From Lachnospiraceae bacterium (lineage in GTDB: Bacteria > Bacillota_A > Clostridia > Lachnospirales > Lachnospiraceae), in contig SFGN01000018.1 of assembly GCA_004556565.1 (NCBI GenBank), positions 1 to 64,000 on the forward strand: a stretch of DNA of 64,000 nucleotides, given 5' to 3'. The translations under genes and the position numbers were made by a program. The notes beneath the pieces are model-generated. The model saw only the letters and a program-made list of their open reading frames with translations, was not told the DNA's origin and ran no database searches. Shown here piece by piece: positions 16,375 to 26,076 of this stretch (position 1 is its first letter; each line of letters begins with the position of its first letter).

Positions 16375-18297
16375 CTATATATCCAGCTCCGCTTCCGTTG
16401 CATTTTCATATATAAATGCCTTTCTCGGCGGAACTTCTGTTCCCATCAGCATCTCTGTAACACTGGAAGCCATACGGGCATCCTCGATCTCAACCAGTTT
16501 CAGGATTCTTGTCTTAGGATTCAGTGTTGTCTCCCAGAGCTGCTGAGCATCCATCTCACCAAGACCTTTATATCTCTGCAGTGTAAAACCGCCGTCATGA
16601 GTCTTCCTGTATCGTTCCAGCGCAGCATCATCATACAGATATTCTTCCTCTCCTTTTTTCGGCATGGCCTTATAAAGCGGAGGCATGGCGATATAGACAT
16701 GACCCTCGAAAATCAGTTCCGGCATGAACCGGTAAAACAATGTCAGAAGCAGCGTGGAAATATGCGCACCGTCCACATCCGCATCTGCCATGATGATAAT
16801 CTTGTCATAGCGCAGTTTCGTAATATCAAAATCATTGCCGTACCCTTCAGAAAATCCACATCCGAACGCATTGATCATCGTCTTGATTTCCGCATTGGCA
16901 AGCACCTTATCAATACTTGCCTTCTCCACATTCAAAATCTTACCACGTATCGGAAGGATTGCCTGAAAGCTCCTGTCTCTTGCCGTCTTTGCAGAACCGC
17001 CCGCAGAATCCCCCTCCACAATAAATATCTCACATTTTTTCGGATCTCTGCTCTCACAGTTTGCAAGCTTCCCGTTGCTGTCAAACGAATACTTCTGCTT
17101 TGTCAGAAGATTCGTCTTCGCTTTTTCCTCGGTCTTCCTGATTTTTGCCGCCTTCTCCGCACTGGAGAGAACAGCCTTCAATACTTCCAGATTGCGGTCA
17201 AAAAACATCACGATTTCATCACCGGTCACCTTACCCGCAGCTCTCGCCGCGTCCGGATTATCCAGCTTGGTCTTCGTCTGCCCTTCAAATCTCGGGTCAG
17301 GATGTTTGATGGAGATAATCGCCGTCATCCCGTTCCTGATATCTGCTCCTGTAAAATTGGCATCCTTATCTTTTAAAATTCCAAGCTCCCGTGCATATTG
17401 ATTCATCACAGTCGTAAATGTTGTCTTAAATCCGGTCAGATGTGTGCCTCCTTCCGAATTATAAATATTATTACAGAACCCCAGCACATTTTCATGAAAT
17501 TCATTAACATACTGTATAGCAGCCTCAACCTCGATTCCTTCGGATTCTCCTTTAAAATAAATCGGCTCATGAAGCACTTCCTTTTTTGAGTTCAGGTCAC
17601 GAATAAACCCGCGTATTCCGTCAGGCTCATGATATACGACCTGCTCTTTTGACTCGGGCCGCTTATCCTCAAATATAATCGTCAGCTCAGGGTTCAGATA
17701 TGCCGTCTCATGCATCCGGCTTTTTACCTCGTCCGCCCGGAACTTCGTCTTTTCAAATATGGTATCATCCGGGAGAAAATTCACCTTCGTCCCGGTCTTT
17801 TTTGTCTTTCCCGTGATTGGGAGAAGACCGTCAATCAGCTCCGTTGTCGGGATTCCCTGCTCATAAGTATCATGATGGATTGCACCTTCCATGCTTATCC
17901 AGACCTCCATTTTCTTTGAAAGGGCATTGACCACGGAAGATCCAACACCGTGAAGACCTCCGCTTGTCTTATACGCCGAATCGTCAAACTTCCCTCCCGC
18001 ATGAAGTGTTGTATAAACGATTCTGGCAGCCGAAACTCCTTTTGCGTGCATTCCTACAGGCACGCCTCTCCCGTTATCCTCTATCGTAGCGGAACCGTCT
18101 GCCTCAAGAGTGACATGGATTTCCGAACAAAATCCTGCAAGATGTTCATCCACCGCATTATCAACGATTTCGTAAATCAGATGATCCAGTCCTTTCGCAG
18201 AAACACTCCCGATATACATCCCCGGTCTTTTTCTGACTGCTTCCAGCCCTTCCAGTACGGCAATGCTGTCTGCATCATATGTATTTTTCTTTCCCAT
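16375..18297 (-). CDS. parE: Type IIA topoisomerase subunit B (ParE-like, topoisomerase IV)
   Basis: ATPase subunit partner of the downstream parC-like gene. GHKL ATP-binding motifs are visible (EIVDNAVDEH, EDNGRGVP, GGLHGVGSSVVNAL), followed by the transducer domain and TOPRIM motifs (VEGDSAGGSAK, DADVDGAHI). The 640-residue length is right for ParE/GyrB of Firmicutes. A promoter (18351-18380) lies just upstream. GyrB and ParE are hard to separate by eye; the missing GyrA-box in the partner decides the call. Confidence 0.88.
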   Translation of the reverse strand: MGKKNTYDADSIAVLEGLEAVRKRPGMYIGSVSAKGLDHLIYEIVDNAVDEHLAGFCSEIHVTLEADGSATIEDNGRGVPVGMHAKGVSAARIVYTTLHAGGKFDDSAYKTSGGLHGVGSSVVNALSKKMEVWISMEGAIHHDTYEQGIPTTELIDGLLPITGKTKKTGTKVNFLPDDTIFEKTKFRADEVKSRMHETAYLNPELTIIFEDKRPESKEQVVYHEPDGIRGFIRDLNSKKEVLHEPIYFKGESEGIEVEAAIQYVNEFHENVLGFCNNIYNSEGGTHLTGFKTTFTTVMNQYARELGILKDKDANFTGADIRNGMTAIISIKHPDPRFEGQTKTKLDNPDAARAAGKVTGDEIVMFFDRNLEVLKAVLSSAEKAAKIRKTEEKAKTNLLTKQKYSFDSNGKLANCESRDPKKCEIFIVEGDSAGGSAKTARDRSFQAILPIRGKILNVEKASIDKVLANAEIKTMINAFGCGFSEGYGNDFDITKLRYDKIIIMADADVDGAHISTLLLTLFYRFMPELIFEGHVYIAMPPLYKAMPKKGEEEYLYDDAALERYRKTHDGGFTLQRYKGLGEMDAQQLWETTLNPKTRILKLVEIEDARMASSVTEMLMGTEVPPRKAFIYENATEAELDI

Positions 18298-18350
18298 AAA
18301 ATCCTCCTGTCAGCAACCTATCATCCGCGTTAAAGCGTTCAAACCATTTT

Positions 18351-18380
18351 ATTCTAGCATAGGAGCAAAGTAAATTTCAA
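18351..18380 (-). promoter_or_regulatory. Sigma-A promoter for parE-parC
   Basis: Minus-strand TTGAAA, 18 bases, TAGAAT, about 55 bases upstream of the parE start codon and just after the spoIIP stop. Confidence 0.6.
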
Positions 18381-18401
18381 TGATTTCCTTCAGACTCTCA
18401 T

Positions 18402-19571
18402 TTAAATCAGGACCGTATACAGAGTCTCGGCCAGTACCTCCATGGCATTTCGCATTTCTTCGACAGTATTGGTCTGTGCACCTGCCTCAATAAGCAGGGA
18501 TTTTGGCATCAGATGAAGATTATACCGGTATGCCCGGAGATAAATATGTCTGGCGAACCCGGGGTACATCTGCTCCGAGGCCAGCTGCATCTGAAGAGAA
18601 AATGCCAGGTTATCCTGAATATATGGATTATAAAGATACTCGATATCCCCATTAGTGCGGGTGCGGCTCAGTCCGTTAAAAAACATGATCCGCGCCGTCT
18701 GCTTTCCCCCGATTTCCGTTACAAGATGGGTCCCTTCAGCCACGCCGTCCCGGTGGAGATCGATCACAACCTCAACAGACGGGTTTGCTTCCAGAATCGG
18801 ACGTATGGATGCCTCTGCATTTTCATAGGCGGAGCTTCTGTCCAGCTGTCCGTCAATAATATCATAAACCCCTGTGTCATGAATCGTGGAAATCCCTTTG
18901 GCATTCAGAAGCTGTGTAAGATACTCTCCGATCCCGACAATGCTGGTGGACGGATCCCCCGGGATAGAATCCGCGAACTCCTCCTGCGAATGAGTGTGGA
19001 AAATCAGTATTTTGGGGCCTTCCGTCTCCTGATTAATTTTCATACTTCTTCCAAGCAGTTCATCCGCATTAAGCTGTTCCGGCCCGATCATCGTAGAACT
19101 GTCCACAGTATAAAAATTACTGAGCAGATAATTAAAATCCCTGAGTTTTTCGATGGACATATCGATGACCGGCTGGCTCTTCTGAGGAACAATATTTTCC
19201 ACCGGATCCGCCTCCCCGACTAACATGCCATTCTCGTCCACCATATTTTCATCGTTCGCCTGGCATTCCAGAATCCGGGCTATCGTCTCCGCATCCTCCA
19301 TCTCCGATTCATATTTCTGCCGGTTCTCCATAAACTGTGGAAGTGAAAGGTACTGCATTGCCTGAGATGCCATCCATTCGGAAAATGACACCGACGGTGG
19401 ATTCTCAACATAAGCCATTCCGGGCAGATACTGCACTGTGATGATATTGGCGAGCATGCGGCGCATCTGATATCCCCAGCCGCTGCCCGAACGGAACTGA
19501 CAGCAAAAAAAAGCTGCCGCAAGCAGCATTAAAAAGACACCGGCAGCTTTTCTTATCATTTCCTTTTTCAC
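18402..19571 (-). CDS. spoIIP: Stage II sporulation protein P (cell wall hydrolase)
   Basis: Membrane-anchored amidase/endopeptidase that, with SpoIID and SpoIIM, degrades septal peptidoglycan during engulfment. After an N-terminal membrane segment the catalytic domain shows the amidase-like residues ILIFHTHSQEEF, VVIDLHRDG and LLIEAGAQTNTVEEM, giving the zinc ligands and catalytic glutamate. GTG at 19571 is preferred as start: GGGAGG lies eight bases upstream. The frame stays open to 19607. It follows gpr, an order common in Clostridia. Confidence 0.93.
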   Translation of the reverse strand: MKKEMIRKAAGVFLMLLAAAFFCCQFRSGSGWGYQMRRMLANIITVQYLPGMAYVENPPSVSFSEWMASQAMQYLSLPQFMENRQKYESEMEDAETIARILECQANDENMVDENGMLVGEADPVENIVPQKSQPVIDMSIEKLRDFNYLLSNFYTVDSSTMIGPEQLNADELLGRSMKINQETEGPKILIFHTHSQEEFADSIPGDPSTSIVGIGEYLTQLLNAKGISTIHDTGVYDIIDGQLDRSSAYENAEASIRPILEANPSVEVVIDLHRDGVAEGTHLVTEIGGKQTARIMFFNGLSRTRTNGDIEYLYNPYIQDNLAFSLQMQLASEQMYPGFARHIYLRAYRYNLHLMPKSLLIEAGAQTNTVEEMRNAMEVLAETLYTVLI

Positions 19572-19669
19572 CACACATTCCTCCCTCTCCATGCCCGGAA
19601 AAATCACATAATTTCCGGCACACAGTACTGATATACTATATGAGAGGAGTGCTTCCCTTATGAATCAGT

Positions 19670-20659
19670 TCAATCTCTATCCATCGCTGTATTCTGATTT
19701 GCGAACAAAATGTTGAGCGCTTCAGATATGGTAAATCCGATTTGTTTCACAAGCTCATCTTCATCTTTTGGTGTCATGAACATCCCGTGCAGGTGGGGAG
19801 AAATCAATTCATGGACAAGTTCATGCTTTTCGGCCTTGCTGTATGTTTTCAGAACTTCCCCGACACTGGTAAGAACTTTGGAAGATTCCAGCTCTGAAAT
19901 CAGATTTTCCATAATATCACCGGCAATCGTCGCAGCATCCACAACAGTAGGAACTCCGATTCCAAACACAGGTATACCAAGTGTTTCCTTTGACAATGCA
20001 TCACGATTGTTCCCGACACCTGAGCCGGGGTGGATTCCTGTATCCGCGATCTGTATGGTACGGTTAAGTCTTCTGCTGTTCCTTGCTGCCAGTGCATCAA
20101 CAGCAATCACCAGATCCGGCGATGTTTCTGAGACAATGCCCTTTACTATTTCCAGCGTCTCCATCCCGGTCTGCCCCATCACTCCCGGTACAATAGCGCT
20201 TACCAGCCTTGCCTGTTCCATCCCCATGGCATATTTCCCATATTCCTTAACAATATGACGCGTAACACAAAGATTATCCGCTACATTCGGGCCAAGTGCG
20301 TCCGGTGTCACCTGCCGGTTTCCCAATCCCACCACAAGCACGGAAAGATCTTCCCCTTCCAGTCCGTTTTCCCGGATTAATTTTTCAAGATATCCTGCAA
20401 GCTTTACAGAAATCTCCCTGTGATAATCTTCATCGGGAACCGCCAGGTTAGGAGCTTCCAGTGTTAGGTACGTCCCTACCGGTTTTCCCATAATCTTTGC
20501 GCCGTTCTCCGTTTCTATCACGACCTTTGTGACGCGGACCTCCCTCTCCATATCATAGTCTTCCTCCAGAACCACTCCCGGAATCTCAACATTGTCCGAT
20601 TCAAAACGCTCCCGCTCCTCCAGCGCAAGGTCTGTACGAATACTATACTTATCCAACAT
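19670..20659 (-). CDS. gpr: Germination protease GPR
   Basis: Aspartic-type spore protease (peptidase family A25) that degrades small acid-soluble spore proteins during germination. The 329-residue product begins with the typical pro-region MLDKYSIRTDLALEERE and includes VGLGNRQVTPDALGP and TGIHPGSGVGNNRD, highly conserved in GPR. The start has an AGAGAGGG ribosome binding site. It is transcribed divergently from rpsT. The presence of gpr with spoIIIA and spoIIP marks the organism as a spore-former. Confidence 0.97.
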   Translation of the reverse strand: MLDKYSIRTDLALEERERFESDNVEIPGVVLEEDYDMEREVRVTKVVIETENGAKIMGKPVGTYLTLEAPNLAVPDEDYHREISVKLAGYLEKLIRENGLEGEDLSVLVVGLGNRQVTPDALGPNVADNLCVTRHIVKEYGKYAMGMEQARLVSAIVPGVMGQTGMETLEIVKGIVSETSPDLVIAVDALAARNSRRLNRTIQIADTGIHPGSGVGNNRDALSKETLGIPVFGIGVPTVVDAATIAGDIMENLISELESSKVLTSVGEVLKTYSKAEKHELVHELISPHLHGMFMTPKDEDELVKQIGFTISEALNILFANQNTAMDRD

Positions 20660-20722
20660 TATTTTCCCTCTCTTTTTTATAACCTTTACGCATAGTTTTT
20701 ACAATAAATTGAAAAATATGTA

Positions 20723-20751
20723 TTGACAACCATTCCTTGTTAGCATAAAAT
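20723..20751 (+). promoter_or_regulatory. Strong sigma-A promoter for rpsT
   Basis: TTGACA, 17 bases, TAAAAT on the plus strand. The predicted transcript begins near 20758, giving a leader of about 150 bases before the rpsT start. Confidence 0.85.
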
Positions 20752-20909
20752 AATTGAGTATGTTCCGGCAGAGCGTCCGTGTCCGAATCTGGCGGAATAA
20801 TCTGCGGGTGATTACAGACAGTCACCGGCATCCCTGCTTTCTGTTAAGATTGTATAAACGGAAGCTTAAAGTTACATTTTGAAAATATCACTATTTGGAG
20901 GTGTACAGG

Positions 20910-21173
20910 TTGGCTAATATCAAATCTGCGAAAAAGAGAATTTTAGTAAATGAAACAAAAAATGCAAGAAATAAGGCAATTAAGTCCAGAGTAAAAACAG
21001 CAGTAAAAAAAGTTGAAGCTGCAGTTGCAAAGAAGGACGCTGAGGCAGCTCAGACAGCACTGAAAGCTGCTATCGTTGAAATCACAAAGGCTGGTTCTAA
21101 GGGAGTTTATCACAAGAACACTGTTGCCAGAAAAGTTTCCCGCCTTACAAAAGCTGTTAACAGCATTGCTTAA
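20910..21173 (+). CDS. rpsT: 30S ribosomal protein S20
   Basis: An 87-residue 16S rRNA binding protein. It starts at a TTG codon (20910) placed after GGAGGTG, giving the canonical N-terminus ANIKSAKKRI. The remainder is the usual Lys/Ala-rich helical bundle ending KNTVARKVSRLTKAV. It is one of the few plus-strand genes, with its own promoter, a leader of about 150 bases and an intrinsic terminator. The weak start codon together with the leader resembles S20 autoregulation known in E. coli; this is inference. Confidence 0.97.
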   Translation: MANIKSAKKRILVNETKNARNKAIKSRVKTAVKKVEAAVAKKDAEAAQTALKAAIVEITKAGSKGVYHKNTVARKVSRLTKAVNSIA

Positions 21174-21210
21174 GATATATAGACTTAAGATTAAAGATAA
21201 TAAGACATTT

Positions 21211-21248
21211 AAAAGACATCCGCTCCCGTCATGGCGGATGTCTTTTTT
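21211..21248 (+). terminator. Intrinsic terminator of rpsT
   Basis: AGACATCCGC pairs with GCGGATGTCT across a short loop, followed by TTTTTT. Confidence 0.9.
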
Positions 21249-21320
21249 ATATCAATGTATACGATAAATATGAAATGTATAGAAAATATTATTTTGCCAT
21301 ATTTACCTGTATCACGGCTT

Positions 21321-23519
21321 TCAATCCTGTCCGCCCGCCGGGGAAGCTTTCCGGGGAAAAACAATCTCAACCTTGAACAGGTCTGCCTCAGTGTAAATAG
21401 TCATTTTCCCATCCTGAAGTTCAGTGAAGCTCTTTGCGATCGCGAGCCCAAGCCCTGATCCTTCAGTATTCCTTGAAGCATCCCCGCGTACAAAACGGTC
21501 CGTAATCTCTTCCACATCAAAGTCCATCTCAGCTGCCGAAACATTTTTCATAGAAATAACCACATTTTTCTCTGTCACTGTCATTGAAATATAAACACGG
21601 GTATGAGGCATGGCATATTTTGTGATATTCAAAATGAGATTTTCAAAAATCCGGTATGTCTTCTGGCTGTCAAGAAGCAGTATCACCTTTTCTTCCGGAA
21701 GCCTCCAGCGGATCTCAAGATTGGCCGCTTTTATCTGACTGTCATATTCCAGGCCGGCCTGTTTTAAAAGTCCCACAATATCTACATTTACATAATGCAT
21801 CGTCACATTTCTGCTGGAAGCCTTACTTATCTCAAATAAATCTTCGATTAAAACCTTCAGCCTCAGGGACTTTTTTTCCAGGACATCAAGATATTCCTTT
21901 TGCTTTTCCGGGTCTTTCTCCGATTTAAGCAGGTCTGTATAAGTAATAATTGCCGTCAGCGGTGTTTTTAAATCATGGGACACATTCGTAACAAGCTCCG
22001 TTTTCATCCTCTCGCTTTTAACTTCTTCCTCTACCGCCTTTTTAAATCCTTTCTGTATTTCCCCTATTTTCTCCTTGACCGGATTAAAAATACCCATATC
22101 TTCCTCAAGGGGCACATCCAGATTTCCCTCAGCAATCAGTTCTGTCGCTTTCAAAAGTTTCTCGTATTTTCTCTGCACATCCAGAAAATATTTCCGAAGG
22201 ATAACAAACAGAATCACTGAATAGACCAGCAATGCCAGGATTCCGCTGGCAGCTCCTGCTTCCCAGAAGCACCCGACAATACATAGAACTATAATATTTA
22301 CAATCAGTGCTTTCCCGATGGCCTTAATCGTTTTATCCCGTAAATCCAGATGCACCAGGTCGTCATAGATGTTACTGAAAATCTCCTGAAGCCTGCACCT
22401 CAATTCTCTCAGAATGTGCTTTCTTTTTTCAGTTCCGGATTCCCTTTTTGCCTTCCGCTCCCGTATCTTTCCGTTCATCCGCTTCCACAGTCTGACACAA
22501 AGGACTTGCTCTTCCCAATAAGCCTTTTTCAGTGTAAATTCCGGATGCAGACAGGTGACGCCCCAGTATACTGCAAGGAAAACAGCAAACCACATCAGCA
22601 TATTTACCACAGTCTCAAATGCATCGGAAAGAAAAGTCCCAAGCCCCACCTGCCGTGCTGTCGCAAATATCCTGTGGTTCAGAGTATCCCATACAACCTG
22701 ATCGATACGATGCTTCTTAACAAGAAGAAACAACCACACAACCGGTACTGCCTCAAATGGTGCATGGAAAACTCTTGACGTTTTCAGCTTCCAGCCATCC
22801 AGAAACGGAATAAAAATAGCCGCAGCTACGATGATCAACAAGAATCCGCACAGAAAAAATCTGTAAATATCATAGTCGGAAAGCATATCCACATACTTCT
22901 CTTCTATCTTCTGGGAATAATTCACACTGTTCATGTATTTTTTAAGTTCACTCGTACTGATACCACAAACGACCTTGATTTCTGTAGGTGAATCCAGAGT
23001 CCCCATTTCTTCCAGATGATTATTGCTACTATAAATAATACGTTCAAGCTCATACATTTCCTGCTCTTCCATCCCTTTTCCAAGGACTTTGACAGACTGC
23101 AGTTCTCCGGCGCTTCCATACAGGTACAGAATGCGCATCAGATACTCTGTATCCGCGCTAAGCAGCTTCTGTTTTACATTTTCATTTGATGTGCCAAGCA
23201 GTCTTTTCCCGTTATAATCAAGGACGATATAATCCACATACCGGTTAAGCAGGAAATATCCATGATCTCCATACTCCGACATAATCTGATCCTGATTATA
23301 AACCTCCTCAATTTCATTATATAAAAAATAATTTCCTTCCGTAAGGTACTTTGCTGTTTCTTCCAGTGCCAGTTTCTGCTCTTCCTCCTGGTTATATTTC
23401 ATATCCAGCACTCCGGAAAAAGCAGAATAAGACGCAGTCATTCCGGCTGCACAGATTAACACAACTGCAAAAATCAATATCCATGAACATTTACGGCTGT
23501 TTTTCAATTTTGTAACCAA
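21321..23519 (-). CDS. Sensor histidine kinase
   Basis: A 732-residue membrane sensor. An N-terminal membrane segment (about residues 13-35) is followed by an extracytoplasmic region to about 210, then several more membrane segments, including around 212-232 and two further ones near 310 and 415. A HAMP-like linker with LIAEGNLDVPL leads to the HisKA domain, with phospho-accepting His515 in VSHDLKTPLTAI, and a HATPase domain with ENLILNITKYA (N box) and GSGLGLAIA (G box). It overlaps the end of the response regulator gene by 29 bases. The signal is unknown. Similar kinases respond to envelope stress or antimicrobial peptides. Confidence 0.95.
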   Translation of the reverse strand: MVTKLKNSRKCSWILIFAVVLICAAGMTASYSAFSGVLDMKYNQEEEQKLALEETAKYLTEGNYFLYNEIEEVYNQDQIMSEYGDHGYFLLNRYVDYIVLDYNGKRLLGTSNENVKQKLLSADTEYLMRILYLYGSAGELQSVKVLGKGMEEQEMYELERIIYSSNNHLEEMGTLDSPTEIKVVCGISTSELKKYMNSVNYSQKIEEKYVDMLSDYDIYRFFLCGFLLIIVAAAIFIPFLDGWKLKTSRVFHAPFEAVPVVWLFLLVKKHRIDQVVWDTLNHRIFATARQVGLGTFLSDAFETVVNMLMWFAVFLAVYWGVTCLHPEFTLKKAYWEEQVLCVRLWKRMNGKIRERKAKRESGTEKRKHILRELRCRLQEIFSNIYDDLVHLDLRDKTIKAIGKALIVNIIVLCIVGCFWEAGAASGILALLVYSVILFVILRKYFLDVQRKYEKLLKATELIAEGNLDVPLEEDMGIFNPVKEKIGEIQKGFKKAVEEEVKSERMKTELVTNVSHDLKTPLTAIITYTDLLKSEKDPEKQKEYLDVLEKKSLRLKVLIEDLFEISKASSRNVTMHYVNVDIVGLLKQAGLEYDSQIKAANLEIRWRLPEEKVILLLDSQKTYRIFENLILNITKYAMPHTRVYISMTVTEKNVVISMKNVSAAEMDFDVEEITDRFVRGDASRNTEGSGLGLAIAKSFTELQDGKMTIYTEADLFKVEIVFPRKASPAGGQD

Positions 23520-24189
23520 CGCCCCACACCACCTTTAAATATTTTGGTTCTTTTGGATTTAATTCTATTTTTTCTCTGATTCTCCTCACATGGACCATAA
23601 CAGTGTCCGTATTGATTGCCCGTTCATTCCAGACCCTTTCATAAATTTCCTCTGCAGAAAATACCCGCCCCGGATTTTTAGCCAGCAGCAAAAGTATTTT
23701 ATACTCTATCGGTGTAAGCTTCACAGGAATGCCGTCAACTGACACTTCCACCGTCTCCTCATTAATCTCCAGCCCTCCGATTACATACACATGATCCTTT
23801 GTCTCCAGACGCTCCATGAATCTCCAGTACCTTCTGAGATGTGAGTTCACACGCGCCAAAAGCTCCATTGGTGTAAATGGCTTTGTGATATAATCATCTG
23901 CTCCGATGTTCAGTCCCATGACTTTATCGGTCTCTTCCGATTTGGCCGAAAGCATCAGCACCGGAAAATCATGATTTTCCCGGAGTTTTATAGTCATACG
24001 GATTCCGTCCATACGGGGCATCATAATATCTACGATTGCCAGATGAATATCTTCTTCTTCAATGATTTGCAATCCCTCGATTCCGTCTGCCGCCTGGAAC
24101 ACCCTGTACCCCTGGCTCTGCAGATAAATCTTTATCCCTTCTCGGATTTCCTTGTCATCTTCAACGATCAATACGTTTGACTCTCTCAT
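23491..24189 (-). CDS. OmpR-family response regulator
   Basis: A 232-residue DNA-binding regulator. The receiver domain has the acidic pair (Glu-Asp-Asp at residues 10-12), phospho-acceptor Asp54 in IVDIMMPRMDG and the conserved Lys in ITKPFTPMEL. The C-terminal winged-helix domain contains LTPIEYKILLLLAKNPGRVFS and TDTVMVHVRRIREKIE. It precedes and overlaps the kinase gene, so they form a two-component pair. It lies directly downstream of the peptide-modification cassette but is separated from it by a strong terminator. Confidence 0.96.
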   Translation of the reverse strand: MRESNVLIVEDDKEIREGIKIYLQSQGYRVFQAADGIEGLQIIEEEDIHLAIVDIMMPRMDGIRMTIKLRENHDFPVLMLSAKSEETDKVMGLNIGADDYITKPFTPMELLARVNSHLRRYWRFMERLETKDHVYVIGGLEINEETVEVSVDGIPVKLTPIEYKILLLLAKNPGRVFSAEEIYERVWNERAINTDTVMVHVRRIREKIELNPKEPKYLKVVWGVGYKIEKQP

Positions 24190-24244
24190 TTCTGATACAC
24201 CCCTGTTTTGTTTATTTGTTTCATGATACCATGTCCGGATATGT

Positions 24245-24303
24245 AAAAAAAGATTCTCCCCCTTTAGCTGTCCTAATCGTATCGGACATATCTAAAGGAG
24301 GAG
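24245..24303 (-). terminator. Terminator after the left radical SAM gene
   Basis: Minus-strand CTCCTCCTTTAG pairs with CTAAAGGGGGAG, with an inner TGTCC/GGACA stem, followed by seven T. It closes the left cassette ahead of the two-component genes. Confidence 0.85.
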
Positions 24304-24354
24304 TCCAAAAGAATCAAAAGATTTTCTTAAGATTCAGTATTTTTTTCTTTCTTT

Positions 24355-25503
24355 TCACAGTCTCTCTTTCTCTTTTCCCTTTATATTCTCAAGCTCTCTC
24401 TTTGCAATACTCTGTAACACTTCCATCGTTTTACAAAAATAAATCGGAATCCCTTCTGTTGTCCCGGTCTCTGCCAGTGCGATTGCTGCACAGGCATGGC
24501 AGATCTTCATATTCGGACATGTGCTGCATAATCCACTTAACGAAACTTTTCCACTGATTTCTACCAATTCTCTCCAGGCTGACAGGAAATCCTTCCCGTA
24601 CATGTCAATCTTCGGGTCCGTCATCATACCGCAAGGAGCCATATATCCGTCCCAGGTAATCCAAAACGTGGCTTTACCGGCACGGCAGCGGATTCTTCCA
24701 TCCAATGGATCCCTGCAGGATTCCTCAACTACCGGCGGAGGAACAGATTTATCTCTGATGCTATATAACATTTCTTTATATTTCTCTTCACCATATTGCA
24801 GACGGTAAATCTCCAGCCGATACTTTGCATAATCCTCCGGGGTAAAACGATGGTTCTCCCCTACCCTGTCCGCATCCCGCCGAATTGGCGGAAACATATA
24901 AGAAGGCATCTCCAAAATCAAGTCTTTCTCTCTGGCATAGGTTATGATTTTTTCTATATCTTTAACATTTGAGGGAGTCACAGAACTATTTAATTTCACC
25001 GGAATCCCTGCTTGTTTCAGCTTAATAATAGCTTCGTCAACTTTATGGAAAACATTTTTCACTCCACACAATTCTTCATAAGTCTCGTCAGATGCTCCAT
25101 AAAGGGTAATATTCAGACGTTTTGGCGGGAGTTTTGTCAGATATTCGATAGCGTTATCATCGATAAGTGAGCCGTTTGTATTGATGGATATGAGAAACCC
25201 CATCTTGATAAGTTCTTCATATAATTTCCAGAAATCAGGCCACAGAAAAGGTTCTCCCCCGGTAATTAAAAGGAACAACATTCCTGCATCACTGGCTTCT
25301 TTCGCAATTCTAAGCCACTGCTCCAGTGTGACCATCGGACGAAGATGTAAATCAACTTCTCTTTGTGTCTTTCGTACATAACACATTTTACAGGTAAAAT
25401 TACAGATCGGCGACAATTCAAAAGTCCCACTGATTGGAATTTTCATGCCTGCAGCTTTTGAATATATCATATCTGTAACAGAGAATCTATTCTTCGAAAG
25501 CAC
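24355..25503 (-). CDS. Radical SAM/SPASM peptide-modifying enzyme, left copy
   Basis: A 382-residue enzyme expected to use S-adenosylmethionine and iron-sulfur clusters to modify a peptide. The CxxxCxxC motif is Cys34, Cys38, Cys41 in CNFTCKMC. ITGGEPFLWPDF follows near residue 79. The C-terminal SPASM region is Cys-rich (CRAGKA, APCGMM, CSTCPNMKICHACAA, YFCKTM), enough for auxiliary clusters. It starts with GTG at 25503 after GGGAGGGGG, overlapping the broken kinase gene by 17 bases. It is closely related to the enzyme at 34597-35739. The reading frame is intact although the neighbouring kinase and anchor genes are damaged. The substrate in this copy is missing. Confidence 0.93.
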   Translation of the reverse strand: MLSKNRFSVTDMIYSKAAGMKIPISGTFELSPICNFTCKMCYVRKTQREVDLHLRPMVTLEQWLRIAKEASDAGMLFLLITGGEPFLWPDFWKLYEELIKMGFLISINTNGSLIDDNAIEYLTKLPPKRLNITLYGASDETYEELCGVKNVFHKVDEAIIKLKQAGIPVKLNSSVTPSNVKDIEKIITYAREKDLILEMPSYMFPPIRRDADRVGENHRFTPEDYAKYRLEIYRLQYGEEKYKEMLYSIRDKSVPPPVVEESCRDPLDGRIRCRAGKATFWITWDGYMAPCGMMTDPKIDMYGKDFLSAWRELVEISGKVSLSGLCSTCPNMKICHACAAIALAETGTTEGIPIYFCKTMEVLQSIAKRELENIKGKEKERL

Positions 25504-26076
25504 CTCTCAAATCCCCCTCCCTTAACTTTTCCTGTAAAAAATTAACTGCACATTCATCTGGCGTGCAGATAAATTCATAAGCAGGGACTTCTGTGGCAAG
25601 CTGCTGTGCAATATCACAGACTGTACGCACATAATGACTGTCCCAATGATTAATCGTCAAGCTTTTCCGATACCTGAAGGACCGGAAAATGCAATGCCTC
25701 CATAGGGAGTCTGCATGAAAGATGCATGCAGCATGATTCTATTCTCCTGCATCAGAAGTGTCTCCCAGGCTATATGTCCGAAAGCTGCCTGTACACTTTC
25801 AAATTGATTACGTCCAATTGAAATGTACTCAATCCGGATATATCTGTTATTCCAGTCATAATAACCAACAGCATATGTATCCTTCTCACCGCTATATTTC
25901 CGGAATAAACGGTAAAATGAACCATCCGGGGCTAAACATACTGACGTTGACCTCTCCCGAAACACTTCCTTTCCGGCCGGAACATTAAGACTGGTCACTT
26001 CCCTGAACTCTGCCAGATATCTATGATCTGAATCCTTCTGGTCCATTTCTTTAAATTTAGAAAAAGATTCTGACAT
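25487..26076 (-). pseudogene. HPr-kinase-like protein, broken by an internal deletion
   Basis: The first part (26076 down to about 25660) aligns with the intact kinase at 35721-36614 up to the Walker A motif (FSGPSGIGK) and then hits a stop. The next frame resumes at once with LTINHWDSHYVRTVCDIAQQ and CTPDECAVNFLQ, matching the intact protein from LTISTWDSGDMNKACD onward. About 85 residues of catalytic core between these points are gone and the frame is shifted. The first 25 or so residues also lack a counterpart. The open frame covers 25657-26076. I regard it as a pseudogene; the overlap with the radical SAM start is kept as in the intact copy. Confidence 0.85.

Noticed and set aside
15295..17376. 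A 693-codon plus-strand open frame over parC and parE
   Set aside because: It spans two genes with clear catalytic motifs on the other strand, has unusual His/Ile/Phe-rich composition and no start signal.
14119..18297. DNA gyrase gyrB-gyrA pair
   Set aside because: No GyrA-box is seen in the A subunit and there is no dnaA/recF context, so topoisomerase IV is preferred, though not proven.
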